A stretch of DNA of 64,000 bases, taken from assembly GCF_013167895.1 (NCBI RefSeq), contig NZ_BLWC01000001.1, forward strand, positions 2,914,001-2,978,000, in the 5' to 3' direction. A program made the position numbers and the translations under genes. The stretch is from Streptomyces fulvorobeus (GTDB taxonomy: Bacteria; Actinomycetota; Actinomycetes; Streptomycetales; Streptomycetaceae). The notes under the pieces are model-generated. The model was not told the origin of the DNA and did not search any database. It saw nothing but the letters and a program-made list of their open reading frames with translations. Positions 7,477-17,106 of the stretch are shown here, piece by piece (within the stretch, counting starts at the first letter, position 1; each line of letters opens with the position of its first letter).

Positions 7477-9198
7477 TCAGGCGCCAGCGCCGCCGAAGCG
7501 CTCCCGGTAGGACTCCAGGTCCTCCTCCGTGATCTTCGCGAAGAGGACCGGCGGGATCGTGAACGGCGTGCCGGCCGGGACCGAGACCAGGGACTTCGCC
7601 TCTTCAGGCGCCACCCAGGTCGCGGAGTCGGCGGCCAGGGCGAAGGCGCCCCGCATGGCGGCCGCCGAGGCCGGGATGAAGGGCTCGGAGACGATCGCGT
7701 ACAGGTGGATCAGGTTCATCGCGGTACGCAGGGTCAGGGCCGCGCCGTCCGGGTCGGTCTTGATCTCCAGCCAGGGGGCCTTCTCCTCCAGGTAGGAGTT
7801 GCCGGCCGACCACAGGGCCCGCAACGCCGCACCGGCCTTGCGGTACTGGAGGGCTTCCATGTGCTCCTCGTACTCGGCCAGGAGGCGCGCGATCTCCTCG
7901 CCGAGCTCCGCCTCGACCTCGCCCGCCTCGTTGCCGGCGGGAACCTCGTCCCCGAAGCGCTTGCGGGAGAAGGACAGCACGCGGTTGACGAAGTTGCCGA
8001 GGGTGTCGGCCAGGTCCTTGTTGACTGTGGCGGCGAAGTGCTCCCAGGTGAAGGAGGAATCGTCGGACTCGGGGGCGTTGGCGATCAGGAAGTAGCGCCA
8101 GTAGTCCGCCGGAAGCGCGTCCAGCGCGGCGTCGGTGAAGATGCCCCGCTTCTGCGAGGTGGAGAACTTACCTCCGTAGTACGTCAGCCAGTTGAAGCCC
8201 TTGACGACGTCGACCTTCTTCCACGGTTCGCGTACGCCCAGCTGGGTGGCGGGGAACATCACCGTGTGGAACGGGACGTTGTCCTTCGCCATGAACTGGG
8301 TATAGCGGACCGTGCCGTCGGCCTCGTACCACCACGACTTCCAATCGCGGCTCTCACCGTCCAGGGCGGCGTCCGACCACTCCTTCGTCGCGCCGATGTA
8401 CTCGATCGGGGCGTCGAACCAGACGTAGAAGACCTTGCCCTCGGCCGCCAGCTCCGGCCAGGTGTCCGCCGGAACCGGAACGCCCCAGTCCAGGTCGCGG
8501 GTGATCGCCCGGTCGTGCAGGCCCTCGGTCAGCCACTTGCGGGCGATGGAGGACGACAGTTGCGGCCAGTCGGCCTCATGCCGGGTCACCCATGCCTCGA
8601 CCTCGTGCTGGAGCTTCGACTGGAGCAGGAACAGGTGCTTGGTCTCGCGGACCTCCAGCTCCGTGGAGCCGCTGATCGCCGAGCGCGGGTCCAGCAGGTC
8701 GGTCGGGTCCAGGACGCGGGTGCAGTTCTCGCACTGGTCGCCGCGCGCCTTGTCGTAACCGCAGTGCGGGCAGGTCCCCTCGACGTAACGGTCAGGGAGG
8801 AAACGGCCGTCGACCGGGGAGTAGACCTGCCGGATCGCCCGCTCCTCGATGAAGCCGTTCTCCTTCAGCCTCCGTGCGAAGTGCTGGGTGATCTCGGCGT
8901 TCTGCTGCGAGGAACTGCGCCCAAAATAGTCGAACGTCAGCTCGAAACCGTCATACACAGCCTTCTGGTCGTTGTGCGCCTGCGCGCAGAACTCCGCCAC
9001 CGGGACCCCGGCGGCCTTGGCCGCCAGCTCGGCGGGCGTCCCGTGCTCGTCGGTCGCGCAGATGTACAGGACGTCGTGACCACGCTGGCGGAGGTACCGG
9101 GAGTACACGTCCGCCGGAAGCATCGACCCGACCATGTTGCCCAGGTGCTTGATCCCGTTGATATACGGAAGCGCGCTGGTTACCAGGTGTCGAGCCAT
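7477..9198 (-). CDS. metG: Methionyl-tRNA synthetase
   Basis: 573 residues from ATG 9198 ([15 protein letters not shown]); longer starts at 9213 and beyond lack support. HLGN at residues 18-21 is the HIGH box, CPHCG...CENC near 147-163 is the zinc knuckle, and STSQKRG replaces KMSKS. It charges tRNA-Met with methionine in the cytoplasm. The sequence is like the single chromosomal enzyme I remember from S. coelicolor, so it is probably the housekeeping copy and not cargo, although it lies between att-like repeats 2 and 3. No T-box leader is evident upstream. Confidence 0.95.
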   Translation of the reverse strand: MARHLVTSALPYINGIKHLGNMVGSMLPADVYSRYLRQRGHDVLYICATDEHGTPAELAAKAAGVPVAEFCAQAHNDQKAVYDGFELTFDYFGRSSSQQNAEITQHFARRLKENGFIEERAIRQVYSPVDGRFLPDRYVEGTCPHCGYDKARGDQCENCTRVLDPTDLLDPRSAISGSTELEVRETKHLFLLQSKLQHEVEAWVTRHEADWPQLSSSIARKWLTEGLHDRAITRDLDWGVPVPADTWPELAAEGKVFYVWFDAPIEYIGATKEWSDAALDGESRDWKSWWYEADGTVRYTQFMAKDNVPFHTVMFPATQLGVREPWKKVDVVKGFNWLTYYGGKFSTSQKRGIFTDAALDALPADYWRYFLIANAPESDDSSFTWEHFAATVNKDLADTLGNFVNRVLSFSRKRFGDEVPAGNEAGEVEAELGEEIARLLAEYEEHMEALQYRKAGAALRALWSAGNSYLEEKAPWLEIKTDPDGAALTLRTAMNLIHLYAIVSEPFIPASAAAMRGAFALAADSATWVAPEEAKSLVSVPAGTPFTIPPVLFAKITEEDLESYRERFGGAGA

Positions 9199-9401
9199 CC
9201 TTGGATGCTCCATTTCATACGGCGCCGGTGACAGTGCCACGGCGGGCCCAGGTGGGGAGGGTGCAGCGGGCACGACCGCTCAGGTCGCGCAATCGGTCAC
9301 GCGTGGTGAGGTCGGCTCTGCAAGCCGCCGCAATCGTATGGCACCCGGGTGCCGCCCCGGCGAGCCGTTTTGTCCCTCGGCCAAGCCCGTGCGGAAACGC
9401 G

Positions 9402-9447
9402 CTCGGCCGTCCGAGACAGGCGGCCAAGCGAGTCTCGGACGGCCGAG
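9402..9447. terminator. 16-bp perfect inverted repeat upstream of metG
   Basis: CTCGGCCGTCCGAGAC (9402-9417) pairs perfectly with 9432-9447 across a 14-nt loop. It lies about 200 nt before metG and downstream of the decayed minus-strand Nudix/oxidase genes, so it probably terminates transcription from that side and insulates metG. The surrounding 9199-9632 shows no gene. Confidence 0.6.
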
Positions 9448-9632
9448 GTGGTCCTCATATTAGGCCCGTATGTCCATGGCTACCCATCCCCCTCTTCATG
9501 CGAGGCCCTGGAGACGGTCCGCATGATCCGGGGAGCAACTTCCAGCAGGGCACGACCGTCCGGCTCGGATTTCACCCTTGCGATCGGGAAGTCCCGGCGC
9601 CTCGCGCCGCCCAGACTTCGCTTCGGCCCGTG

Positions 9633-9920
9633 TTATCGGCGTACATGCAGGAGGGCGTCGAGGACGCGCACGGGCGACGTGGGACACATCGACAAGCGTG
9701 CAGTGAGTGCCGCGCCCCACTGCTCCGTCAGGCCGAGCAGGAGGAGCTTGCGCATGTCAGGGGTGACGGGAGCATAGCGTTTCGACCAAGGCCGCCTGCT
9801 CCTGAGATCGGAGAGGTCCAGGGAGCGCCGGGCTGCTGTCTCGTCGAGCAGTTGCGAGACCGTATAGTCCGCGCCCGGCTCATGGCGCGTATACGACCAG
9901 GTTCCAGGCCCGCACGCCAA
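9633..9920 (-). CDS. Possible small hypothetical protein or gene remnant
   Basis: A 95-residue open frame beginning with TTG at 9920, with coding-like third positions (mostly G/C) and sensible composition (SLDLSDLRSRRPWSKRYAPV, PDMRKLLLLGLTEQWGAAL). I recognise no family and see no clear ribosome binding site. It directly follows the abrupt end of the Nudix frame, so it may be the tail of another gene joined by deletion. Confidence 0.3.
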   Translation of the reverse strand: MACGPGTWSYTRHEPGADYTVSQLLDETAARRSLDLSDLRSRRPWSKRYAPVTPDMRKLLLLGLTEQWGAALTARLSMCPTSPVRVLDALLHVRR

Positions 9921-9924
9921 CCCT

Positions 9925-10200
9925 TTACAGCAGTGCAGCCGTGTGCGACATCAGCCGGCCCGTCTTCGGGTGGATCCGTTTGCCGAGCATCTTGACTGCG
10001 GAGACGGTCAGGCCGGTCTCCTCCTTGGTGTCGCGCACAGCGGCGCCCTCGCATGACTCGCCAGGCTCAACCTCGCCAGCAGGGAATTGCCAGGAGAGCT
10101 GCCCCTCACTGACCCGGCGGCGCACCGTGAGGACCCGTCCCTCGTGGACGACGATCGCTGCGGCGATGCCCGGTCGCTTCTCCGCGTTCTGTTGCCTCAC
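9925..10200 (-). CDS. Nudix hydrolase, C-terminally short
   Basis: 91 residues from GTG 10200, supported by GGAAGG 5-10 nt upstream. The Nudix box is clear: G-x5-E-x7-R-x-x-x-EE-x-G read from GEVEPGESCEGAAVRDTKEETGL, with RD in place of the usual RE. These enzymes hydrolyse nucleoside diphosphates linked to another moiety. The protein stops right after TGRLMSHTAALL, where relatives run on for 40-60 more residues, and no other frame continues it. It is probably a deletion-truncated gene. It lies 55 nt after the oxidase remnant on the same strand. Confidence 0.6.
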   Translation of the reverse strand: MRQQNAEKRPGIAAAIVVHEGRVLTVRRRVSEGQLSWQFPAGEVEPGESCEGAAVRDTKEETGLTVSAVKMLGKRIHPKTGRLMSHTAALL

Positions 10201-10255
10201 GTATGCCTTCCAAGAGCGTCGCCCGACGGGAGATGTAACAGCAGTAGATGCAGGA

Positions 10256-11208
10256 TTACTTCGAAGCAAGCAACTCCGAAACCTCCCGGGCGCACCCCCA
10301 CGACAGCGTGACGCCGGCTCCTCCATGCCCGTAGTTGTGCACGACCAGGACTCCCTCCTGTCGCTCCGCCTCCACGCGGACCGTGGAACGGGTCGGCCGA
10401 GCGCCGATCCGGTGCTCCAGGACGCGGGCATGGGAGAGGCGGGGTTCGACCTCGGCACATCGGGCGAGGATGCGGGCCGCCGCCGTCTCGTCTGGGGCCA
10501 GGTCGCCTTCGTCTTCGATGGCTGTTCCGCCCAGGACGACAGTCTCTCCATGCGGATAGAAGCACAGCAGATCCGGTGAAGTGCCGGTGTCCTCGGAGAA
10601 GAACTCGGTAAGCCCAGGGTTGGCAACGACTACGTGCTGGCCGCGAATCGGCCGCAGCTCCGAATCCACAGCCAGGTCACGGGCTCCCAAGCCCGCGCAG
10701 TTGACGATCACAGGGGTCGGGCCAACGTCCGCGAGCGAGGCCAGACGTCGCTGCTCGACCGTACCGCCGCCCGCTCGCAGCCGGTGCAGGAGATAGTCGA
10801 GATAGGCGGGCATGTCGATCAGCGGCACCGTGAACTGGTACCCGGCCGTGAACCCGTCCGGCAGTTCGGTCGGCTCGCACGGCCGGAACTCAGGCAGCGT
10901 GGTGGCCCAATCCGGTGGGGCCTCGGCAGTGCGGGACGCCTCGATGCCCCTGCTGAGCCGGACGCCTGTGACCTGGTTCCTCGGCCAGCTCCCGGAAAAT
11001 CTCCAGGGACCGATTTCCCCACCGGTCAACCTTGTCCTTCGGCTCTACCAGATACGGGCCCCACATCGCGCCAGCGGCCAGCGAGGTGACACCGGGCACC
11101 TGCTCGGCGATCACGTGCACCGATAACCCGGCCTCGGCGAGAACGACGGCGGTGGTCAGTCCTGCCACTCCAGCCCCGACAACGACAACGCGCTCCCCTG
11201 CGGTCATG
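10256..11208 (-). pseudogene. FAD-dependent D-amino-acid oxidase, frameshifted
   Basis: From ATG 11208 the frame begins MTAGERVVVVGAGVAGLTTA, the GxGxxG dinucleotide fold of DAO flavoenzymes, and runs to EIFRELAEEP. The remainder continues in a shifted frame from about 10978 (VTGVRLSRGIEASRTAEAPP) to the C-terminal HNYGHGGAGVTLSWG typical of the family. Together about 317 residues, the normal length. DAO oxidises D-amino acids to keto acids, ammonia and H2O2. Unlike most breaks in this window, this one needs a base removed (or two restored), so it is more likely a true mutation. Confidence 0.8.
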
Positions 11209-11217
11209 ATCTCGACC

Positions 11218-11451
11218 CTAACGGCCGGGTGGCATCGACGGAGCGTGTCGGGCGAGTGCGTCTTCGAGGACTGGCAGGAAGCTGCGGACGTGCGGGTTGC
11301 GCTGGCGGCGGCGAAGGTCCACAGCAAGCTGGTGGAGTAGCGCCGCGCTCCTCGGCGAACGTACGGCGTCGAGGCGGTCAGCCGCGATCTGGCCGATCTC
11401 ACAGGCCGCCTCCAGGTCTCCGTGGGCACTATGCCCCAAGGCCAGCCAGGC
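11218..11451 (-). pseudogene. C-terminal scrap of an XRE-type regulator
   Basis: The last ~77 codons of a longer minus-strand frame (WLALGHSAHGDLEAACEIGQ, RSPRSAALLHQLAVDLRRR, NPHVRSFLPVLEDALARH) match the end of the Streptomyces helix-turn-helix/TPR-like regulators as I remember them. No helix-turn-helix domain precedes it and the 5' side overlaps the start of a convincing plus-strand gene, so it is a truncated relic. Confidence 0.45.
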
Positions 11452-11490
11452 GCCCTCGAACATGGCCCTGCGCTGGCGACCCACTCCAGC

Positions 11491-12776
11491 ATGGCGCTCA
11501 ACGGCAGCGTGGAAGCGGCGGGCGCCGCAGAGGACGAGAAGAGGAAGGAGAAGGAACTCGACGCCCTGCGACGCAAGCCGAAACTCCAGGCAATAGCCGC
11601 GAAGGAAGTTGGCTCTCTTCGTCTGACCCCCTGGCAAGTGCTCCACACGCTGGGGCGGGCAGTGGCTCTCGCCCGGCGAGGGGCAGGTCGCGGACTCGCC
11701 GAGCACTGGGGAAGCCTGAAGTACAGCCAAGCCCTGACCGGGGGTTCGGACGCCTACATGAAGCTCTCTGGCGAGGGCCGCGAAACAGCGGACTACTACA
11801 AGGCCCTCGAGTCGGACGAACTCTGGATCGGCTTCGCTCTCATGCTGGCCAAGCAGATCCTGAGCCGTCGATATCCGCGGCACATCGTTTCGATCATTCC
11901 GGCCGACACGACCTTGCGAGCAGTCTGGGCTCTGACCAGTAGGGACAAGGGGCCCCGAGCCGGCTATCGGTACCGTCCGCGATTCTTCGCCGAGGTCTGG
12001 AAACCCGGAGAGGCGTCGCGAGTTTTCCCGATCGAGTGCAAGGGCAACCACAGTAACGCCACCGTGTCTCACGACCAGCTCGCCTCCGCCTCAGCGCACG
12101 TGGAGGCGGTGCACCTCGGATCGTGGAACGAGACGCCGAGCCTGGTATTCAGCACGGAGCTGCTCGTGGAGGGCCCCTCACCATCCACGCTCTGCATTCC
12201 GCTGAAAAGGACGGTCAACTGAATCACCCTGCGGAACAGAGCAACAGGAGCTTGGACCATTTCATCCAGGACGCAAACTTCTTCCCCGGGATCCAGAGGC
12301 CAGACGAAGACGACAGGAAACCACAGACCGAGCCGGGCTTCCACGTCACGCCGGATCGGCGCGATTGGTTCCGGCATGTCCTCGCACGTACCGAAGCCGC
12401 TGGACTGACCGCCTTCGCCGGCGACGGCGAGGCCACAGTCCAGTACCTCACCAAGCGGCAGGGCGGTCGTCACTTCACCGGCTTCGCGCACGCGGCCACA
12501 GGCAGTGTTCAGGATGCGCGAGAGAAGCTCCTCGGTATTCAGTTCGTCGGCACAGACCATGTCTTCCGTCTGAACAGAACACGTGTTGAGGCGTTCTCCG
12601 GGGTCGCTGAAGACCTCTTCCGTCACCTCGAAGAAGGTAGGGTGGAGCAGTATCGCCGCGAGGTTTACGCCCTGCGGAATGCCTGGCCCGTCGACACATG
12701 GGACAGCAGGTGGCGCGGACCGGTCTCGATGAATCCTGACGGATCTGTGCTCGCCATGAGGGTGCTGGCCTCGTGA
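11491..12776 (+). pseudogene. Hypothetical protein with possible PD-(D/E)xK core, split by a one-base deletion
   Basis: The first frame (ATG 11491, or GTG 11422, to TGA 12222) and the second (to TGA 12776) appear to be one protein of about 430 residues. Adding one C in the run at 12174-12177 joins FSTELLVEG to PLTIHALHSAEKDGQLNHPA. The first part contains RVFPIECKGNHSN, where E-C-K in a predicted strand resembles the ExK of restriction-endonuclease folds, and SHDQLASASAHVEAVHLG. The second part (RDWFRHVLARTEAAGLTAFA, HFTGFAHAATGS) is unfamiliar. Taken alone, the second frame could start at TTG 12252 (AGGAG just upstream) or GTG 12123. I do not know the family; a nuclease role is inference. 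It ends 135 nt before att-like repeat 3. Confidence 0.55.
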
Positions 12777-12911
12777 GGAATCTGGGAGCCGTTTGAGAGC
12801 CGACCCGCTCCCGAAGACCGCGCGGCACCACGGCATACCACCCGGCGCCGAACCTCTGACCAGGCAAAACACCGTCCGCCCAGATGGTGACCCCACCCGA
12901 CCCTCATTCGA

Positions 12912-12967
12912 GACGAAGAGGTCGGGGTGCAAGTACTGCCACCCCGACAGCTGTAACACCAGGTCAG
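12912..12967. repeat. att-like site copy 3 (distal end of accessory zone)
   Basis: A diverged copy of the tRNA-Pro 3' half: GACGAAGAGGTCG, then GCCACCCCGACAGCTG, then CCAGGTCAG, 56 bp like copy 1. The T-loop sequence is decayed, so it is the oldest or least constrained copy. It marks the end of the segment carrying metG and cargo. The rest of 12777-13262 holds only the adjoining hairpin and no gene. Confidence 0.7.
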
Positions 12968-13002
12968 GGGCCTCATCTGCGAGAATGGGCCAGGCCCCTG
13001 AC
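12963..13002. terminator. Hairpin trailing att-like copy 3
   Basis: An 11-bp perfect stem, GTCAGGGGCCT (12963-12973) with AGGCCCCTGAC (12992-13002). It overlaps the repeat end just as the tRNA-Pro terminator overlaps copy 1, suggesting that tRNA plus trailer was carried along. Confidence 0.65.
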
Positions 13003-13262
13003 TCGTCCCTGGGCCCTCTGAGAACACTTGAGGCCACTAGGGAACGGAGCTTCCCCAGGCCGTATGCGCCTTCGTTTGGCGGGGTCAGCTTGGGCAGGTG
13101 GGGCGGCCGGAGCCGGCGGGGGCGTCTCCGCAGTTGTCGGGCTGCAGCGCCGATTCCGCCCTTCGATCATCCGATCCGCCTCGCCGGAAAGTGCGGCCCT
13201 TCCTCGCGTGAGGGCCGTACTCCGGAGGTCAGCGCATACCGCGAGCGGCGCCGGCGGGTGGG

Positions 13263-14270
13263 TCAGCGGTCCGTGGTGTACCAAGGTGCCGCGTCCTGCG
13301 GGCCTGGCATGTGAGCGTCCAGTGCCGCGTAGACCGCGGATACGGTGTCCGCGGTCAGGTGCGGGGTCTCCGGGAGGCTCGTGTCCTGGAGTCCGGCCTG
13401 CGTGTCCCCGATGATCTCCTTCACCACCTCCGGTTGTCGGCCGTCCCAGCCGGAGAGGGTTCTGGCGAGGAGCGCGGAGCGCCCTGACGCGCCGAGGACG
13501 GCGACAAGCAGATGTTCCACGTTCACGACGGGGTGCCCCGCCGCGCGTGCGATGGCGGCGGCGCTCCGCAGGAGTTCGAAGACGCTCTCATCCGGTGTCG
13601 CCCGTAGCGCGGGCACAGGGTTCTTGGCCGCCCGTCCGAACGCGGCGAGCTCGTAAGGGCGTACGAGGATCAGCGCGATGAGACGGCGGGGCTTGGGCAG
13701 TTCCTCCGCGAAGCCGTGGGTGGCGAGCTTGACCATGAGACCGTTCCCGGTGAGGACGTGCCGCCCGGCAGTCGCCGAGTCCTTGGCGGCGTCGTCCAGC
13801 AGCTCCAGCAGACCAGCGTGGACATACCGCCGTCGGCTCGGCGGTAGCCAGGTGGGCGCGTTCACGTCTCCGTAGGCCCCCATGGCCAGGTGTCCGCCCC
13901 AGTGCACCGGGGCTCCCTCCCGGCCGGTGGAGCGCCATCGCCCCAGCTGCTCGATCTGCACTTCTCGCAGTGCTTCACCGAGCTCACGGCGTTCCAGCAG
14001 GGCCGTCAGCAGGTGCCGGTCGATCACCTCGCCGCCACCCACCTCGGCGCCGTGGTCCTCCTCGCCGCCACCCACCACGCCGCCGCCCTCCTCGCCACCT
14101 CCCACCTCGCCGTCGTCAGCGCCGGCCGAATCGATGACGGGATGGCTGGTGACGACGAGGCGCTCGGACCCGGCCCAGAGCATCGCCGGTGCCAGGACCA
14201 GCCACTCCCCGGCAGAGACGTTCCGTAGATCGGAGCTGTCGCAGGCGAGCAGGAGGACCTGGCGCGGCAT
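13263..14270 (-). CDS. CHAT-domain / Clp N-domain protein, 5'-truncated
   Basis: 335 residues from ATG 14270. The N-terminus MPRQVLLLACDSSDL, then GEWLVLAPAMLWAGSERLVV and VHWGGHLAMGAYG are the C-terminal half of a CHAT (caspase-like) protease domain, with the likely catalytic Cys at residue 10. A Gly/Glu-rich insert separates two of these blocks. Residues about 230-290 (VFELLRSAAAIARAAGHPVV, VNVEHLLVAVLG) match the Clp N-terminal repeat. The frame runs on upstream of the ATG as ELIENPERYA into the kdpC stop, so the part with the catalytic His appears to have been deleted when the kdp genes were joined here. Protease activity is therefore doubtful. Confidence 0.65.
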   Translation of the reverse strand: MPRQVLLLACDSSDLRNVSAGEWLVLAPAMLWAGSERLVVTSHPVIDSAGADDGEVGGGEEGGGVVGGGEEDHGAEVGGGEVIDRHLLTALLERRELGEALREVQIEQLGRWRSTGREGAPVHWGGHLAMGAYGDVNAPTWLPPSRRRYVHAGLLELLDDAAKDSATAGRHVLTGNGLMVKLATHGFAEELPKPRRLIALILVRPYELAAFGRAAKNPVPALRATPDESVFELLRSAAAIARAAGHPVVNVEHLLVAVLGASGRSALLARTLSGWDGRQPEVVKEIIGDTQAGLQDTSLPETPHLTADTVSAVYAALDAHMPGPQDAAPWYTTDR

Positions 14271-14298
14271 GGCGTAGCGCTCCGGGTTCTCGATCAGC

Positions 14299-14964
14299 TC
14301 ACGAGGCCGACGCCCTGAGTGCGAGGTTCAGCTGGAGCACGTTGACGCGGGGTTCGCCGATGAAGCCGAGCACGCGGTCGGAGGTATGGGACTCCACCAG
14401 CTCGGCGACCCGCCCCGCGTCCAGGCCGTTCCGCTCTGCCACTCGGTTGACCTGGAGTCTCGCGTACGCCGGGGAGATGTGGGGGTCCAGACCCGACCCC
14501 GACGAGGTGACGGCGTCGGCCGGGACGTCGGACGGGGCGACCGGGTGGCCGGGGGTCGAGTTGTCCCGGCTCACCGCCTCCTTGGCGTCCTTCACCCACC
14601 GGACCAGCTCCGCGTTGTCTCCGGCGCGGTTGGTGGCGCCGGAGAGGATGAGCGCGTACCGGGTGTTGACGCCGTTGGCCCCGAGTCCGTTCGACGGGCG
14701 CGGCTGGAACCAACGCAGGTCAGGGGCGGCCGCCTCCCCGGTCCCGGTGGTCACGGGAAGGTCGTAGCGCTGCCCGATGAGCGAGGAGCCGACGACCCGT
14801 CCTTCGGACGTGATCTCCGAGCCGTTCGCCTGGTCGCGGAAGAGCGTCTGGGCGACGCCCGTGACCGCGAGCGGGTAGACGACCCCGCAGACCAGCGTGA
14901 GCACGAGCAGGGCGCGCAGCCCCGCGCCGAGCATCCGGGCGGTGTTCTTGAGAGAGCTGTTCAT
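14299..14964 (-). CDS. kdpC: Potassium-transporting ATPase subunit C
   Basis: 221 residues with one N-terminal membrane helix (LRALLVLTLVCGVVYPLAVT) and the KdpC hallmarks GSEITSEGRVVGSSLIGQ, FQPRPS, and DPHISPAYARLQVNRVA. It stabilises the KdpFABC complex and may assist ATP binding in high-affinity K+ uptake. It follows kdpB after 6 nt and is the last intact gene of the operon. Confidence 0.95.
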   Translation of the reverse strand: MNSSLKNTARMLGAGLRALLVLTLVCGVVYPLAVTGVAQTLFRDQANGSEITSEGRVVGSSLIGQRYDLPVTTGTGEAAAPDLRWFQPRPSNGLGANGVNTRYALILSGATNRAGDNAELVRWVKDAKEAVSRDNSTPGHPVAPSDVPADAVTSSGSGLDPHISPAYARLQVNRVAERNGLDAGRVAELVESHTSDRVLGFIGEPRVNVLQLNLALRASAS

Positions 14965-14970
14965 GGCAGG

Positions 14971-17106
14971 TCAGCCGATTCCGGGAAGCGTCGAGAGGAG
15001 CAGGTCGATGATCTTGATGCCGATGAACGGGGCCACCAGCCCGCCCAGTCCGTAGATGCCGAGGTTGCGGCGGAGCATCCGGTCGGCGCTCGTTGGCGTG
15101 TAGCGGACGCCCCGGAGTGCCAGCGGTACCAGCGCGATGATGATCAGCGCGTTGAAGACGACGGCGGAGAGGATCGCGGACTCCGGTGAGGACAGCCCCA
15201 TGATGTTGAGCTTGTCCAGGCCCGGATAGGCGACCGCGAACATCGCCGGGATGATCGCGAAGTACTTCGCGACGTCGTTCGCGATCGAGAACGTCGTCAG
15301 GGCACCTCGGGTGATGAGGAGTTGTTTGCCGATCCCGACGATCTCGATGAGCTTGGTGGGATCGGAGTCCAGGTCCACCATGTTCCCGGCCTCCTTGGCG
15401 GCCGACGTGCCGGTGTTCATGGCCACCCCGACGTCCGCCTGCGCGAGTGCCGGGGCGTCGTTCGTACCGTCGCCCGTCATTGCGACGAGCTTTCCGCCCG
15501 CCTGCTCACGCTTGATGAGGGCCAACTTGTCCTCGGGGGTCGCCTCGGCGAGGAAGTCGTCGACCCCCGCCTCCTCGGCGATCGCCTTCGCGGTCAGCGG
15601 GTTGTCACCCGTGATCATGACGGTCCTGATGCCCATGCGGCGCAGCTCCTCGAACCGCTCCCGCATCCCCGCCTTCACCACGTCCTTGAGGTGGACGACA
15701 CCCAGGACCCGGGCGCCCCCGCCGTCCTCCACCGCCACCAGGAGCGGTGTGCCGCCGGCCTGGGAGATGCGGTCCGTGAGCGCCCGCGTGTCCTCGGGGA
15801 CACGGCCGCCGCGCTCCCTCACCCACGCGGTGACGGAACCCGCCGCGCCCTTGCGGACTCTGCGCCGACCGACGTCCACACCCGACATCCGGGTCTGTGC
15901 GGTGAACCCGATCCACTCGGCGGGTCCCAGTTCGCCGCGTCGGCGCTCCCGCAGGCCGTACGCCTCCTGCGCCAGGACCACGATCGAGCGCCCCTCGGGC
16001 GTCTCGTCGGCCAGCGAGGAGAGCTGGGCGGCATCGGCGAGTTCGGCCCGCGTCGCGCCCTTCACCGGTACGAACTCCGACGCCTGGCGGTTGCCGAGGG
16101 TGATGGTGCCGGTCTTGTCGAGGAGAAGCGTGGAGACATCGCCCGCCGCCTCGACGGCCCGCCCGGACATCGCCAGCACGTTGCGCTGGACCAGCCGGTC
16201 CATGCCCGCGATTCCGATGGCCGAGAGCAGCGCGCCGATCGTCGTCGGGATGAGGCAGACGAGCAGGGCCGTGAGCACGGTCATCGACTGCCCGGCGCCC
16301 GCGTACGTGGCGAACGGCTGGAGCGTCACCACCGCGAGCAGGAAGACGATCGTGAGCGATGCCAGGAGGATGTTGAGCGCGATCTCGTTCGGTGTCTTCT
16401 GCCGGGCCGCGCCCTCGACCAGATTGATCATCCGGTCGATGAAGGTCTCACCGGGCTTCGTCGTGATCCTGACGACGATCCGGTCGGACAGCACCTTCGT
16501 ACCGCCCGTCACCGCGCTGCGGTCGCCGCCCGACTCCCGTATCACCGGCGCCGACTCGCCGGTGATCGCCGACTCGTCGACCGAGGCGACCCCTTCGGTG
16601 ACGTCACCGTCGCCGGGGACGGTGTCACCCGCCTCGCAGACCACGAGGTCGCCGACGCGCAGCTCCGTGCCGGGCACCCGCTCCTCGCCGGCGCCGGTGA
16701 TCCGGCGGGCGACCGTGTCCGTCTTCGCCCTGCGGAGCGTGTCGGCCTGCGCCTTGCCCCGGCCCTCGGCCACCGCCTCGGCGAGGTTGGCGAAGACGGT
16801 CGTCAGCCACAGCCACGTGGTGATGGCCCAGCCGAACCAGTCGCCCGGCTCCCTGAGAGCGAGGACCGTGGTCAGTACGGACCCGACCAGCACGACGAAC
16901 ATCACGGGTGACGTGACCATGACCCGTGGATCGAGCTTGCGGAGCGCGTCCGGGACCGCCCTGACGAGCATCCCGGGATCGAAGAACCCCCCGCCCACCG
17001 CGCCGTTCCCGGACGCGTGACCGGACGCATGACCGGGCGCGGGACCGGTGGGCCCGTCCTGGTGGGGCACCTCGTCGGGGAGGGTGGCCGGTGTGCTGGT
17101 GCTCAT
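14971..17106 (-). CDS. kdpB: Potassium-transporting P-type ATPase subunit B
   Basis: 711 residues from ATG 17106, which overlaps the kdpA stop (ATGA). DKTGTIT holds the phosphorylated Asp at residue 330; [11 protein letters not shown] is the actuator TGES loop; [20 protein letters not shown] is the hinge. The first ~40 residues are a His/Gly/Pro-rich extension beyond the usual start. KdpB hydrolyses ATP to drive K+ import through KdpA. Confidence 0.97.
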   Translation of the reverse strand: MSTSTPATLPDEVPHQDGPTGPAPGHASGHASGNGAVGGGFFDPGMLVRAVPDALRKLDPRVMVTSPVMFVVLVGSVLTTVLALREPGDWFGWAITTWLWLTTVFANLAEAVAEGRGKAQADTLRRAKTDTVARRITGAGEERVPGTELRVGDLVVCEAGDTVPGDGDVTEGVASVDESAITGESAPVIRESGGDRSAVTGGTKVLSDRIVVRITTKPGETFIDRMINLVEGAARQKTPNEIALNILLASLTIVFLLAVVTLQPFATYAGAGQSMTVLTALLVCLIPTTIGALLSAIGIAGMDRLVQRNVLAMSGRAVEAAGDVSTLLLDKTGTITLGNRQASEFVPVKGATRAELADAAQLSSLADETPEGRSIVVLAQEAYGLRERRRGELGPAEWIGFTAQTRMSGVDVGRRRVRKGAAGSVTAWVRERGGRVPEDTRALTDRISQAGGTPLLVAVEDGGGARVLGVVHLKDVVKAGMRERFEELRRMGIRTVMITGDNPLTAKAIAEEAGVDDFLAEATPEDKLALIKREQAGGKLVAMTGDGTNDAPALAQADVGVAMNTGTSAAKEAGNMVDLDSDPTKLIEIVGIGKQLLITRGALTTFSIANDVAKYFAIIPAMFAVAYPGLDKLNIMGLSSPESAILSAVVFNALIIIALVPLALRGVRYTPTSADRMLRRNLGIYGLGGLVAPFIGIKIIDLLLSTLPGIG

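Noticed and set aside
7477..9198. metG as acquired antibiotic-resistance type synthetase
   Set aside because: The sequence resembles the normal Streptomyces enzyme, and no second metG is visible to argue for a cargo copy.
7705..9231. Long plus-strand open frame opposite metG (508 codons)
   Set aside because: It is the antisense shadow of metG; high-GC genes give long false frames. No motif or start site.
2861..12967. Copies 2 and 3 of the tRNA-Pro sequence as extra tRNA genes
   Set aside because: Neither has a 5' acceptor strand or D-arm and copy 3 has lost the T-loop; they are recombination scars.
15251..17020. Long plus-strand frames opposite kdpB
   Set aside because: Shadows of kdpB; composition is low complexity (Ser/Arg/Thr or Asp/His/Arg) with no domain.
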